From contig JADFUC010000803.1 of assembly GCA_019722365.1 (NCBI GenBank), forward strand, positions 1 through 64,000: a stretch of DNA of 64,000 nucleotides, in the 5' to 3' direction. The translations under genes were made by a program, and so were the position numbers. This DNA is from Lithospermum erythrorhizon. Lineage: Eukaryota > Streptophyta > Magnoliopsida > Boraginales > Boraginaceae. Positions 12,892 to 23,653 of this stretch are shown here, piece after piece (positions within the stretch are counted from its first letter, which is position 1; each line of letters begins with the position of its first letter). The notes below the pieces were generated by a model. It was not told the origin of the DNA. It ran no database searches and saw only the letters and a list, made by a program, of their open reading frames with translations.

Positions 12892-14469
12892 CTTAACGAC
12901 CCGCCCTAGGTCGTGCGCCTCACGAGTTAGAATCGTCCCAAATCACGGACACCGAGTCGCTGATGATGGATGAGCTCAAATTTAAAAGACACTGTCTTGA
13001 AAAGCGACTCAATAAACAATATACAGCAGAGACCGAAACGGTTTTTAAGAAAAAAGAATTCATCGTGGCATTCCTAACCAGAAAGAGAATAACCAACACA
13101 ACACTTATCTCCCAGTAGAAACAACAATACAACGACAAGGGAATTCCAAAACAACAACTATAAAGACAACCGAACTACAATCCAAACAAATAATGAGACT
13201 ATGAGGATCAAGCGCCACAGAGCTCTACTAAGCTCTAAGCACAATCACCACTTGACAAATAGAAGCGGAGCGACACCGCTGTCAACCTGGCTAGCAAATT
13301 GCACTTCCCATGGCGAATAAGTTGTAAACTGCTGGCTTAATTGAATATATATCTCAAGAATGAAGACTAGCCTCCAAATCACGCATAGTGTACCAAAGTA
13401 GATGATATTGCATCAGATAAGTAGTACATAATATTATTCGCTTAAGATCTTAATCTGAAAGTCATTAACCATTCAAACATAATTTCATTGTATGTTTCAT
13501 AAATTCGTCACTAACATAACACATTCCAAGATGACAAATCAACAATAACATAAATACATTTCAGAAAATGCTGCGCAGCAACTGCTTCGACCTTACTACA
13601 TCAGCCCGACTGGCTGGCGGCGTCTGGCTTTCAGCAACTAGTAAACAGGCGGCTGATAAGCTTTCGACGGCATCGCTGAGCAACAAACTTAACTTTATCA
13701 GCTCAAGCAACTCAATATAGAGGTAAGTTTACCATTCTAAATAAATAAATCAACCTCAACTTCGTAGGAGAAACTTTATACCCGTCGACATAGCTATGGA
13801 ATATGATGCAACAACCGGCGTACTTATATGAGGTATAAGGCAAATAGCGGTTATTTAACTCAACTTAACGTAAAATCAAACTCGCCTGCCCTGTCACATT
13901 TCAGCTTGTCGCTTTCAACTACTCATTTCGTGAGAGTACACTTACCATATTAAAACCGTTTTGAAAAATCAGCAACAATCCATGAAAGTCAACTATAATT
14001 CTCAGCTTACATTTTCAGCACATTCAGTTGTTATCTCATACGTAATCTAAGCAGATGGTGATTCCATACCATTGTCAACTTCAAAACCCAGGTCAACTCA
14101 AGTAACAAAAATTGTATTCACTCAAGACTCATGAAATACTCCAAAAAAGTTTGACTTTGCTAAAACAGGGGATGGCGTGGGGGGAGCTCTCGAGAGATTT
14201 TGGGTAGAAACTTTGGTAAGGAAAGAAAAATGGAAAAAATCAAGGAGGGGAAGGGGATCATTTAAATGGGAAAGAGGAAGGGATTTTTTGTGATGAAGAT
14301 GATGAATAGTAACATGGGAGTTAGTGTAAGATATTTCTAGAGTTGTGTTTGAGTCTCATTTGGTTTTCGATTTAGTTTAGCATGCCGGTTTAGCAATATG
14401 GCTAAACACTTCAAGCAACTTCTAACCCCAAATAATATTATAATAATGCATACGGGCGGGTTATTGTCC
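12892..14469 (-). repeat. 5' LTR of the minus-strand gypsy element
   Basis: Aligns with the 3' LTR at 5928-8072 at both ends. Both have 'taacgacccgc' at the left, 'gacaccgagtc'/'gacacgagtct' and 'agacactgtcttgaaaa' shortly after, and 'taataatgca' near the right end. It lacks a stretch equivalent to about 6990-7530 and carries many short GC-rich differences around 13560-13720. The exact right end is uncertain by about 10 bp because the terminal TG is mutated. Confidence 0.8.
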
Positions 14470-17080
14470 GCGATACCTAAAAGTATCTTATTTAAAGCCA
14501 AATATTTTGACATCATCAACATAAAAATCAAATACAACAAAACTTGGGTTTGGAAAAGTATAATGATGGTTTGTGATCTTAAGAAAATCTATTCTTGGAC
14601 TCACACTGTTAAGGACATCGCTTTGGTCAAACAAGCCAGGTTGTCTCGCCCCAAAATCTCGCCAACTGCCCGCTTCCTAGATACACACTAACCCCTGCTC
14701 CCTCGGTACACTTACCAGAATGAGTCTGAGCTAGAATAAACTTTACTCTTGGCTCTCTTCACAAAACCAATGGCCTCCACAATCTACCAAATTCCACTTA
14801 ATGGTAGACGGACTATCTCGATGGCATCAGCAAATCCAACCTAAAACTTTAACCACAAATTACTATGTATTACAATATTCTTGAAAATTAAACACATATC
14901 ACTGCAAACTGTACCTTAATCCTAAAAGACACAAACACCAATGAAAACTTCGGGGTTTCCCACTAAAATCAATTTTCATTTGGAAGCTCTACATAATCGG
15001 TTACGGCCTTGCCAATATTCCAAAGAACAAGAAAATTATTAGTACCATTTGTGTGTATTACGTAGGACATAACCAAGGGAGATTAGTTACCTCTGCTAAA
15101 TTGTATCACATTTTGGAACTCAGAGCCCTTTTTCAAAACTTACATTTTTAAGCCCTCATATTATTGTACTCTCTTTCAAATACTGCTCAAAAATCCTATT
15201 CGCTACTATCAAAGGGACAAGCTTTGACACTGCTCTATCGAAGCTTACTTTGGAGGAATTTGAGGTAATAAACAACAAAATTATTTTTCAAAAACTCAAT
15301 TTTTGATATCGGGCAACTAGCCTTCAAGAGACTTACATTACAAGACTTGGAACATACCTTCTCTCGACACACACATTCACCTGACAAAAAATTAAATCAA
15401 TCACGCTTCCACAAAATACAACTTTCTTTACTAATCACATTCGGCCAAAAACGCCAATGTCCCCAATTTTATATACTATCAATACACTCTCCGACACTTA
15501 CACCATATACACACATATCATTCTCATATTTAGATACGCCATAACAAACACATTTTTCTCTCATCCTTTTGCATTCACCTATATTGCCTCAATAACGCTT
15601 CTACAATTTGCATACCATTGAAGCATTAGCTTTAGTCTCTTGGTGTCAATCCATACCGTTCATTATCTCATCATCTTTGTTATGGACCTTGCGTTTATCG
15701 CAATTTATCTAACTCGAGGTTCTTTGCTGAATTGAATGAGTTGTTTTTGTACTTCTCACTTATAAAGAATCTTTGCATTATTTTGGAAACCAACAACAAA
15801 CCTGACCTTCTTGGACAACTCGAAACTTTTCCACCATTTTAATAAGTTTTGTTCCTTTACAAGGATGTTTCACTTTACTAAACTAGAAATAGCGAGTTTG
15901 TTTAGTATAGTTCTTAGGTATGATCATGTGCTTATCCATACTAATGAGATTGTAGTTTATTTTTGTTTATACATAAATGCAATGTGATTATAAAAAAAAA
16001 TGAACTCTCTTAATCGAATTACTCTGGCAATTAGCCAATAACTATAGAAAATGAATTGGAAGCCATGCATGAATCCACTTGTCAATCTCATTCCTGGGCA
16101 GCTCATGTGTATTTCAATGTGATATTTGGCATTTACCTCATATAATTCCTACTGTTGGCAGCTTCTAATTGGATGCCAATTTAAGCTCTGTTTACACTTA
16201 TAGAATATACTTAGCCTCCTGTTTGCTAAACAAAGCCAAAAACATTTAGTGCTTACATCACCAATAGTTTTAGTTTTCAAGAAAGCTTGAATTGTTAATT
16301 CCGGAGGTCTTTTAGGAAAGTTTGTGCCGTTTTTGGCCAATGCACCTCTAAATGTGTTGAGTATCACTTTCTATGTCTCCTCAAATCTGATCTTCTATCG
16401 AAATAAAATTATTTACTTTATTTACAATTTTGTTACCGTTTAATGGATAGATAAAAACATTGAAAGGTATTAAATATTAATAATGACATTTAAATCTATT
16501 AGACATTAATTTTATAAAATATTAAAGCACACATCAAATAGTATAAAACAATTGCTTGATAAGATAAATTAATATGATCCGTTTGGGTTTATTATATCCA
16601 TCTAACTAAATGGATGTTTTAAAAATAGATATCTCTCATGTGCATTTAAGAATCCATGGAAATATATAGCACCTTGTATTACAATATGTTAGACTAGTTC
16701 TACCATTAATGCATTTTTTCATTTGAAAACAATATCAAATATGACAACTAATAAATGTAAAATTATTATAAGATTGATTCAATGGATCCAATTATGCGTT
16801 TTCTATATACAAACATACTAAGAAACAAATTGAGGGACCTCAAACTGATACCTTTTGTTTCTTCTGAAATTATTATTTCATCTGCTTGCATGCAGAGTGA
16901 AATATTGAGCTGCCACATACTCCTCTCTGCATGCCAATTTCTAATATCATGCAGCCACGCACTTCTCAGCCCATACACTACACATCATACTCATCACTTC
17001 TTAGTATTTTTTCATCCCCTATTTAATTCTCCTCCCTCTGTCTCATCCTCTTCATCCTATACCGCCCCCCTCCCCCCAAT
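14470..17080. other. Intergenic, no gene seen
   Basis: About 2.6 kb of AT-rich DNA with only short ORFs on both strands and no recognised domain. The right end, 16950-17080, becomes CT-rich ahead of the zinc-finger gene and probably includes its promoter and leader. A TATTTAAT sequence near 17020 is a possible but weak TATA element. Confidence 0.4.
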
Positions 17081-17260
17081 TTTGCTACATTTTTAGTCAT
17101 ATTGTCCCATATCTTTATCCTCAACACCCCCTCTGAATTTGGAACATTTTTAGTCATATTGTCACATATATATTGTCCAATATCTTCACCCTTCATTTCA
17201 TACCAACTTTCACCCCTCTTTTGGTACATTTTTAGTCATAGTATCCCATAATTATTGTCC
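17081..17260 (+). repeat. Three-copy direct repeat in the zinc-finger gene leader
   Basis: The module 'acatttttagtcatattgtc' or a close variant occurs about 17086, 17143 and 17226, each followed by CCCATA- or CACATA-type sequence and TATTGTCC. The last copy runs almost into the start codon. The spacing is about 57 and then 83 bp. It may affect the length of the 5' leader. Confidence 0.65.
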
Positions 17261-17263
17261 ATT

Positions 17264-18397
17264 ATGGAGAATTTATGCTCTGATAATCAATTCCACCACC
17301 AACACCAAAACCAAAAACATCACCCTTCACACCAACTCTACCTCAACAAGAAGTTCAGGGAAGTTGACATTCCACCAAGGAAGCTTCTCAGCCGCCGCGG
17401 CTCGTCCTCGTCTGGGTCACCAATTGACCCCTATGAGTTCCTGATCGACTCACCGAAGTCGGAGGAAAGTACCATGTTCCAGAAATTCTTGCCTTGTAAC
17501 AACATCAATGCCGATGATGATGAGGATCCTTACTCAGCTGATCACTTCAGGATGTATGAATTTAAGGTCAGGAAATGCAATAGGAGCCGTAGTCATGACT
17601 GGACTGATTGCCCTTTTGCTCACCCGGGCGAAAAAGCGCGCCGAAGGGACCCAAGAAGGTATAACTATACTGGTACTGTTTGCCCTGAATTCAGGAGGGG
17701 GAATTGTAGTAGAGGAGATAGTTGTGAGTTTGCTCATGGTGTTTTTGAGTGTTGGCTACATCCTTCTCGTTATAGGACTGAAGCATGCAAAGATGGGAAA
17801 AAATGTAAGAGGAAGGTTTGTTTCTTTGCTCATACTCCTCGTCAGCTTCGCCTATCACCAATTGATTTTCAAGAAAACGAGTTTTCGGCTACAGGGACTC
17901 ATAATTCTTCAATAAATAGTATTGAAAAACATCCAACTTCTCATCCTCATCAAAAGCAGTGTTGTGTGTATTGTCACACTTTTTTGGCTTCCCCAACTTC
18001 TACTCTTGTAGGGGTAGGGGGGCAGTATTCTCCACCTGCTTCGCCTCCTTATTCGCCTGCTAGGATCTCTCCTGTTTCAAGGTTCAGTAGTGGGTTGAGT
18101 CCGTTTGGGTATAAGGATACATTGAGTGAATTGATCAACAATTTTGAGGCCATGAATGTGAATGATGGTGCTACTATAGCTTCACCAATTAGTGGTGGTG
18201 CAAACCATGGAAATTTATCATGGGTTGACTTGAATTTCAATGTTGAAGATCAACCACAGTTTGTTCTCTCCCCTTCAACTCCAGGCAATCTATATAATAA
18301 TCCTACTAGGAATTTCATGGAAGGCGATGACAAGAACAATGATAATGCGTTGGCTTCTGGGCCTGATTTTGAGTGGGTCAATGATCTTTTAACATGA
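17264..18397 (+). CDS. Plant RR-TZF tandem CCCH zinc-finger protein (TZF1/2/3-like)
   Basis: A 377-aa intronless gene. The first ATG is at 17264 ([10 protein letters not shown], with G at +4); the open frame extends upstream only through a TTG at 17255, which is not a plausible start. Residues 105-120 form the plant arginine-rich C-x5-H-x4-C-x3-H motif (C105, H111, C116, H120). The tandem fingers follow as C-x7-C-x5-C-x3-H (C140, C148, C154, H158), a 16-residue linker, and C-x5-C-x4-C-x3-H (C175, C181, C186, H190), exactly the plant TZF spacing. Downstream are a Cys-containing patch (QCCVYCH), a Ser/Pro-rich region and a C-terminal FEWVNDLLT typical of the Arabidopsis TZF1-3 group. The absence of ankyrin repeats also fits that group. 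Known members bind AU-rich RNA, shuttle to P-bodies and stress granules, and affect hormone and stress responses; that role here is inferred. All metal ligands are present, so it looks functional. Confidence 0.97.
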   Translation: MENLCSDNQFHHQHQNQKHHPSHQLYLNKKFREVDIPPRKLLSRRGSSSSGSPIDPYEFLIDSPKSEESTMFQKFLPCNNINADDDEDPYSADHFRMYEFKVRKCNRSRSHDWTDCPFAHPGEKARRRDPRRYNYTGTVCPEFRRGNCSRGDSCEFAHGVFECWLHPSRYRTEACKDGKKCKRKVCFFAHTPRQLRLSPIDFQENEFSATGTHNSSINSIEKHPTSHPHQKQCCVYCHTFLASPTSTLVGVGGQYSPPASPPYSPARISPVSRFSSGLSPFGYKDTLSELINNFEAMNVNDGATIASPISGGANHGNLSWVDLNFNVEDQPQFVLSPSTPGNLYNNPTRNFMEGDDKNNDNALASGPDFEWVNDLLT

Positions 18398-18499
18398 TTA
18401 TGCAGAATTGCAGATCAAGAATATTAAGGAGTGATCCAGTACCTTATTATTTCGATATCTTAATCTATCGATCGATGTGGACTGTGTCACTCACTCATC

Positions 18500-18505
18500 A
18501 ATAAA
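18500..18505 (+). terminator. Poly(A) signal AATAAA of the zinc-finger gene
   Basis: An AATAAA hexamer about 100 bp after the stop codon. A second AATAAA lies at 18797-18802. Either could guide 3'-end formation; plant signals are loose, so the assignment is tentative. Confidence 0.45.
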
Positions 18506-19271
18506 GTACAACATTGAAGGGGATTTTGTGGTGATTTTTGTATATGGTTTTCCACCAATTAACATATGGCGTTCATATATGTGTGTATATATGTGTGTGT
18601 GATTGGTGGTGGTGTGAATTTTTTTGCTAAGCTTGTTTAATCGATTAAGCTTTTCAAAGCTTGATCTGTTAATTGTTTATTATATTACTAGTAAGAGTTG
18701 AAATCTGAGTAGTATGTAATAATATATGTATTAGTGAAAAGTTATTTTGAAGTTGTATTGGTAATAACTAAGATCATGGAAGATATTGTAATTTTAAATA
18801 AAGTAATGGAATTTTGTTTTGTCATCCTTGCCTTTCTACGAAATTTCCTCGTTCAAGTAAATTAATGGAATTCATTGGTCTTTTACATTTTTTTGAGTTT
18901 TTTATAAATAGATGGTCTATTAATTTACTCGATACATAATACAAAGGATTGGTTTTTCAACCTTTTCCATGTGCGAATGACCCATGTTGTTTTAACATGT
19001 TAGACTTATGTTATTACCTCATTGTCAACAAGTTTAAATAAGGGAAAGCTAGCTTTCAACTTCTATTTCACCAAGGTTATTAAAAAGACTAATACAGAAG
19101 TGTTCCATGTACAAACCGGTCCTAACAAATAACAATTTTGTCTTGGGAAAAATTCTAATGAAAATATTAAAACAAAATCAAATTGTATCATTTTACATTT
19201 ATGATTTATCAAAATAAAAAATAAAAGTAATTTATGAATAAAGATTTGAAAATAAATGACTATTGAAATTC
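18506..19271. other. 3' flank of the zinc-finger gene, no gene seen
   Basis: AT-rich, with GT/TA dinucleotide runs near 18570-18600 (probably 3' UTR) and no ORF or repeat that I recognise further right. Confidence 0.4.
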
Positions 19272-19390
19272 GAAAATATATTATACAATATTACTACGGT
19301 CCAAGGTGGAAGGTGGGAAAAAAAGCCTTTGATTCAGGTTGGGGAATTGGAACCAGAAGAAAATATATTATACAATATTACTACGGTCCA
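19272..19390 (+). repeat. Perfect 32-bp direct repeat pair
   Basis: The 32 bases at 19272-19303 recur exactly at 19359-19390 (both begin GAAAATATATTATACAATAT). A shorter relative, 'ttactatgg', follows at about 19416. The repeat makes a chance open frame encode the same residues RKYIIQYYYGP twice. It sits just outside the GC-rich transposon ends. Confidence 0.85.
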
Positions 19391-19639
19391 GAGATTAAAT
19401 TGATGATGAACAAAAATTACTATGGAACAGCGGACAATCCCCCAAAATATAGAGGGAAGGGACTGAACATGGCTATCGAACGGGCAATTGGGCCGTCGGG
19501 CCAACCCACCGATTCGGCCTGGCCCCGGCCCCATACTAATAAATTAGGAATGACTGGGGCCGAGGATTGGGCCCCAGCCAGTTCCAGTTCGAGCCCACCC
19601 AATATTCGGTGGGTATTCGTAGAGCCGGTTCGAGGCTTC

Positions 19640-22185
19640 CCGTCACGTTATTAACGTGGTAGTTTATATTAACTTGATGCCACGTTCACCGATAAAGTAA
19701 ACTAACATGTTATTCACTGTTACAGTAGCATTAGTGCCCGACTTTATATAAGCGATGCCGCGTTAATAACAATAACTCTATTTACATTACTGGTATTAAC
19801 GTGGTACCTTTTAAAATTCTTGCAGTACGGCGTTAATACTAAAAATGCGGCGATGTTCATTTAAAATACAATAGTGTTCAATTTAAAACAAATGATACCA
19901 CATTAATAACAATTCTAAAGTGAAATCAAATGAGAAATCAAACATATTAATATCCAAAATTAGAAAATAAGTAACTGCATAACATAAAACTAAATTATTC
20001 GAATACTAAACATGAATATAATCAATATTCAAAGCACATTGATAAATGGAAACATGTTTTCAAATTGAATCGCGTTGCTCGTGCTACTGCCGCCGACCTC
20101 TCTTGCTCGCATTCATATGCTCTGCTCCGCAATCATGCGGCTCCGGGCTCGGTCGACCGTGATGTTGGCCATGAAGTAGGAGGTACCCATCCCACTTTGG
20201 GGGTAGCGGTTGTTGAACCTCCCTTTCATCTTGAACATCCGCTAAATGTTCAAACACCTCCAAATTTAGACATGATAAAATTACGCATAAAGACTTAAAA
20301 GCTGTCGATGATTGTCTTCGTTTAGAGTCGCCTTAAAATCAACCCATCTACATTCTCCAATAGGAACCCCTTTGATATTAACTAACAAATGGGAGATAAT
20401 CATGCCATATTGAAGGGTTGACTTCGCCCTTTGATGAAACATATGTTTAAGTATCAAACGTGGCATATTAACCCATCGCAAATTCAATATAGACCACATA
20501 ACGAACGAATGCAAACAACTTAGTTCGGATGCTTGACTAGTAGATGGCAAAGAATCTTGGATCGACTTTCAAACAGTTTTTAATATACCATTCAAATTAT
20601 TCTTATACCACTTGTTAATACTGCTTAGCTACGATTGTTGTTAAGCTCTTGTACACACTCTTGTAATGTGACCGGCCAGTTAGTGCACCATCCCCTTTCC
20701 GGGTAATCATCCGCACCCCAACTAAGCATACCAAATGTTTTTATTAAATCGGTTTCCGTTATAATACCCGTAACTCCATCGATATTGTAACGACAACCAA
20801 GCTTACTCCACAAAGCTATCATTATTCCTGCATGATGAGGCAGTTCATAAAACTTATATACACAATGGCGGGATACCAATTACTAGTAAAAGTAGTAAAT
20901 GTGCTAAGTTGGCATTATCTAAAATGGAATAAAGATTACCCGTGACCGGCAGTTGTCCCTTCATAAGGTACATCCCCGTCTAAATCATCATGATGCCTCA
21001 CCTTGAACTTCCTCGAAGCCCATTGCACCCCCTACATCTTCTTCCTCTTGTGGTGGTGAATGTGGTGGTGATTGTGGTGGTGACTCATGTTGGACTCTCC
21101 TCCTATTTCTTGTTTGCAATTCAACAATTTTCTTGTTTATGGAAGCTCTTTTTGGTGCCATTTTAGCAAATTGATACTAATATAATGTAATTAACTAATT
21201 GAAAGATGATTTATAGAGGAATTGAAGATTGAGTTTGAGAGAATTTTTTTTGGGTTTGAGTAAATGTGTTTCAATTGAATGTTTTTGAACCTATTATTTC
21301 AATTTCAGCGCTTAAGCATTGAAATGCAGATTATAAATACACGGTACCACGTTTTAATCCCATGTACTTTACGCCATTTTTTTCGAAACAGCGTGGTACC
21401 CGTTGCTTGTGTAACGGTACCACGTTTAATCGAAAAAAATGGCAGGCATGTTCCAAATCCATGAAGTTTTTTCCTTTCATTAGTAGTATACATGGCGCTA
21501 GATTCAGGTTAATATTAATTGTAGTTAGTCATACGATTATCATCCTCTAAATTAACATAATCATTAGACATAGACATACTAGCACTAGCACTTTGAACAT
21601 TTTTACCAAGATTACGTTTTGATGCCATTAATTTAGAAGAACAAATATCACAATTTATAAAAAGTTGGTAAATAATACCGAACCGGAGATGGATCAATGT
21701 AGAATTGTAGATTGTAGATTGCAATGAACAAGCCCACGCCTTGAGATAGAATCCTTAGACTTCAATATAATTCTTCAATATAAAATTTTGAGATTGCTTG
21801 TTATTGCTTTGAGTTTGCTTACAAATGATTGTGAATTGTGAGAAATGAAGGAAGGTATTGTCCCCTTTTATAGACCTCTCCATAGTGTTTTTTGACTTTC
21901 TGAGCATGCGTGGTAGCGTTTCAGTCGCAGTACCACGTTTAATCTGAAAATAACCCGTTAGCATATTTGCCGTTGGTACTAAACGTGGTACCGTTTAATT
22001 CGCGTTACGTTTAGCGACGAAATAGCGTTATGTGGCGTTGGTAATAAGCGTGTTTTACCGTTGATCGAGCGGTGCCACGTTTATTCATACAAATAACCAT
22101 TATTACATTATGACGTTCTGGCTGGCGGATTGGTTTAACAAGCGATAATGCCGTTTAAAACTAACGGTACCACGTTTAAATCGAG
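19640..22185. repeat. Dispersed ACGGTACCACGTTTAA-type subterminal motifs
   Basis: Copies or close variants lie near 19656, 19800 and 19890 on the left and near 21341, 21391, 21415, 21931, 21982, 22070 and 22164 on the right, in both orientations. The central part (20000-21300) is free of them. Clustering towards both ends and absence from the middle is the pattern of transposase-binding subterminal repeats. Confidence 0.65.
20280..21161 (-). pseudogene. 'Putative plant transposon protein'-like gene, probably broken
   Basis: The minus strand opens with ATG at 21161 (MAPKRASINKKIVELQTRNR), then a basic and Pro-rich tail (SPPQSPPHSPPQEEE). It breaks near 21005 at a GTGAGG that could be a splice donor or a frameshift. 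Minus-strand frames 20879-20625 (KFYELPHHAGIMIALW ... GVTGIITETDLIKTFGML) and 20550-20281 (LRWVNMPRLILKHMF, STLQYGMIISHLL) follow. The last segment matches my knowledge of the plant TE protein family with an LPYGMILTRIF-like signature. The function of that family is unknown. The frame changes between 21005, 20880 and 20550 could be introns but have not been resolved. Its place inside the motif-studded element suggests it is element-encoded cargo or a transposition helper. Confidence 0.5.
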
Positions 22186-22435
22186 GAAAATGGTCGAGCG
22201 TGTATTATTATAGGGACAAGCATTAAGTGCCGTTTGGTATTAAGCGGGAGGCCCACCCGCGTTTGACCCGCCAGTACTTCAAAAGTGGAATTACCGAACC
22301 GAATAGGGACGATAACCCGCCGCGGGCGGCCACGCCCGATTCGTTAAAGGGCCTTGAACTTCCGTCGAACATGTTACCGGGCCGGCCGATTCGATCGGCC
22401 CGGTTAAGATTAGCCCGATAGAAGGGACATTACTA

Positions 22436-23653
22436 ATCCTTTAAGAAATAGTTGTGGAAGCAGAACTTTAGATCCCAGTTTCACGTTTATTTTGTTCGAT
22501 TTGAATTTCTATTTACGTATTGGCGGTTAAGATTTGCAACTCTTTGTTTCTCAAAAGCTATTATGTACTCTCAAAATGTCTGTATAAACGTGTAACCCTC
22601 GTTGAATTGTGAGGTTTAAAATTAAAAAAAAAGTCACAAGCTTCAACTTTATCTATTTTTTTTAATTGAAGCTTGATGATGTATATTCGTTCGTAAAAGC
22701 GTAGAATTACTACAAATAGAATTGAATAAGGGGATACTTTTACATCAATCAAACATAATTACTTCCCCCAAAAGATGATTAATCAGATGAAAATTTGATA
22801 GAATCAGCATGCTCGATATCTGTGAAAGAAAATTATGTCTGATTAAGCACAATATTCCTACTAAACAATACAACTAGCACTTTGGCGCTCCAAATGTCAC
22901 GATGATATCTGTCTTCATCTTGAAGTATATATATCCATCTTTGAGAATAGTTGCATCGTAAGTAACAATCGATTGGAGAAAGATCTAGAATAACGAATAT
23001 TAATGCATAGACTAAAAAAAAACTTCTATTTATCTTTTGTGTAAAGTGTTAGATTAACACACTTTAGATTATTGGAAATAAAAAAAATAAAAGCGTTGAA
23101 AGGGAAAGAAAAACCACTTAAATGATAATTATTATCACGAAAGATGTAGTTTTTGATTGGAGAATTTTTTGTGTTTCTTAAAGAGCTTTATTATTTAACG
23201 TTCTATTACTTCTAAAGTGAACATGTACTTCTATCATTTTTTTTCATTTCAAGAATTCAATCATTGTCAATATGATGACTCTAATTTGGAATATTATTAG
23301 GTATAACATCATGTGATCACTAGGCAAACATCATATATTGCATAATACATAATCATATAAAGAATGAAAACTAAAGCAGTGATGAATCTCAACGCAAATC
23401 ATTTGCTACGATTTACATTGTCCTTCAAAAGTAAATTGGTTGAACATAGAGTACATAATAATACTTCCCCAACAAAATGAAAGCCACATCAAGATTGATT
23501 TTCTTTTAGTTTGAAAGAGAATAAAAATCAGTCTCCTACGAACTTCCGACAGCTCTTCCCCAGGTTAAACATCGTACAACTGGCCCAGTCTGAGGTAAGC
23601 GTTCATGATAGATTGCAATCAATTTGTCCGGCTTAATCCCCTTCTCATCAGAG
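22436..23653. other. 3' flank of RPN1, no gene seen
   Basis: AT-rich. On the minus strand the region just left of 23654 is the RPN1 3' UTR; AATAAA-like signals (TTTATT on the plus strand) occur near 23186. No other ORF or repeat is supported. Confidence 0.45.

Larger units (their letters stand above)
5928..14469 (-). mobile_element. Complete but decayed Tekay/Del-type Ty3/gypsy retrotransposon
   Basis: Two LTRs in the same orientation flank about 4.8 kb with gag, reverse transcriptase, integrase and chromodomain remains in the expected gag-pol order, all on the minus strand. The order RT then integrase then chromodomain, plus the integrase C-terminal motifs, point to the chromovirus (Tekay/Del) lineage. 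Frameshifts and stops in every domain make it non-autonomous. The flanks do not show a clear target duplication. The 5' LTR (12892-14469) is about 570 bp shorter than the 3' LTR, through a deletion corresponding to roughly 6990-7530 of the 3' copy plus smaller indels. Confidence 0.88.
19490..22435. mobile_element. hAT-like DNA transposon with GC-rich ends and subterminal repeats
   Basis: The left part has GC-rich sequence back to back around 'ccatactaataaattagg': GGCCCCGGCCCCATACTAAT on one side and TAGGAATGACTGGGGCCGAG on the other. The right end (22227-22435) is equally GC-rich and finishes GGGACATTACTA, whose reverse complement TAGTAATGTCCC resembles the left TAGGAATGACTG. GC-rich ends of this kind are usual for plant hAT elements. 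Between them are about nine copies of a GGTACCACGTTTAA-type motif and a minus-strand coding remnant (20280-21161). No 8-bp target duplication is evident, so boundaries are approximate, and two nested elements are possible. Confidence 0.55.

Noticed and set aside
5928..14469. Target duplication of the minus-strand gypsy element (GCGGC versus GCGAT)
   Set aside because: Only three of five bases agree and the right end is uncertain, so it is not evidence.
17508..17915. 135-codon frame inside the zinc-finger gene
   Set aside because: It is an out-of-frame shadow of the CCCH coding sequence.
19256..19654. 132-codon plus-strand open frame
   Set aside because: It is made from the exact direct repeat and the GC-rich transposon end, not from a conserved protein.
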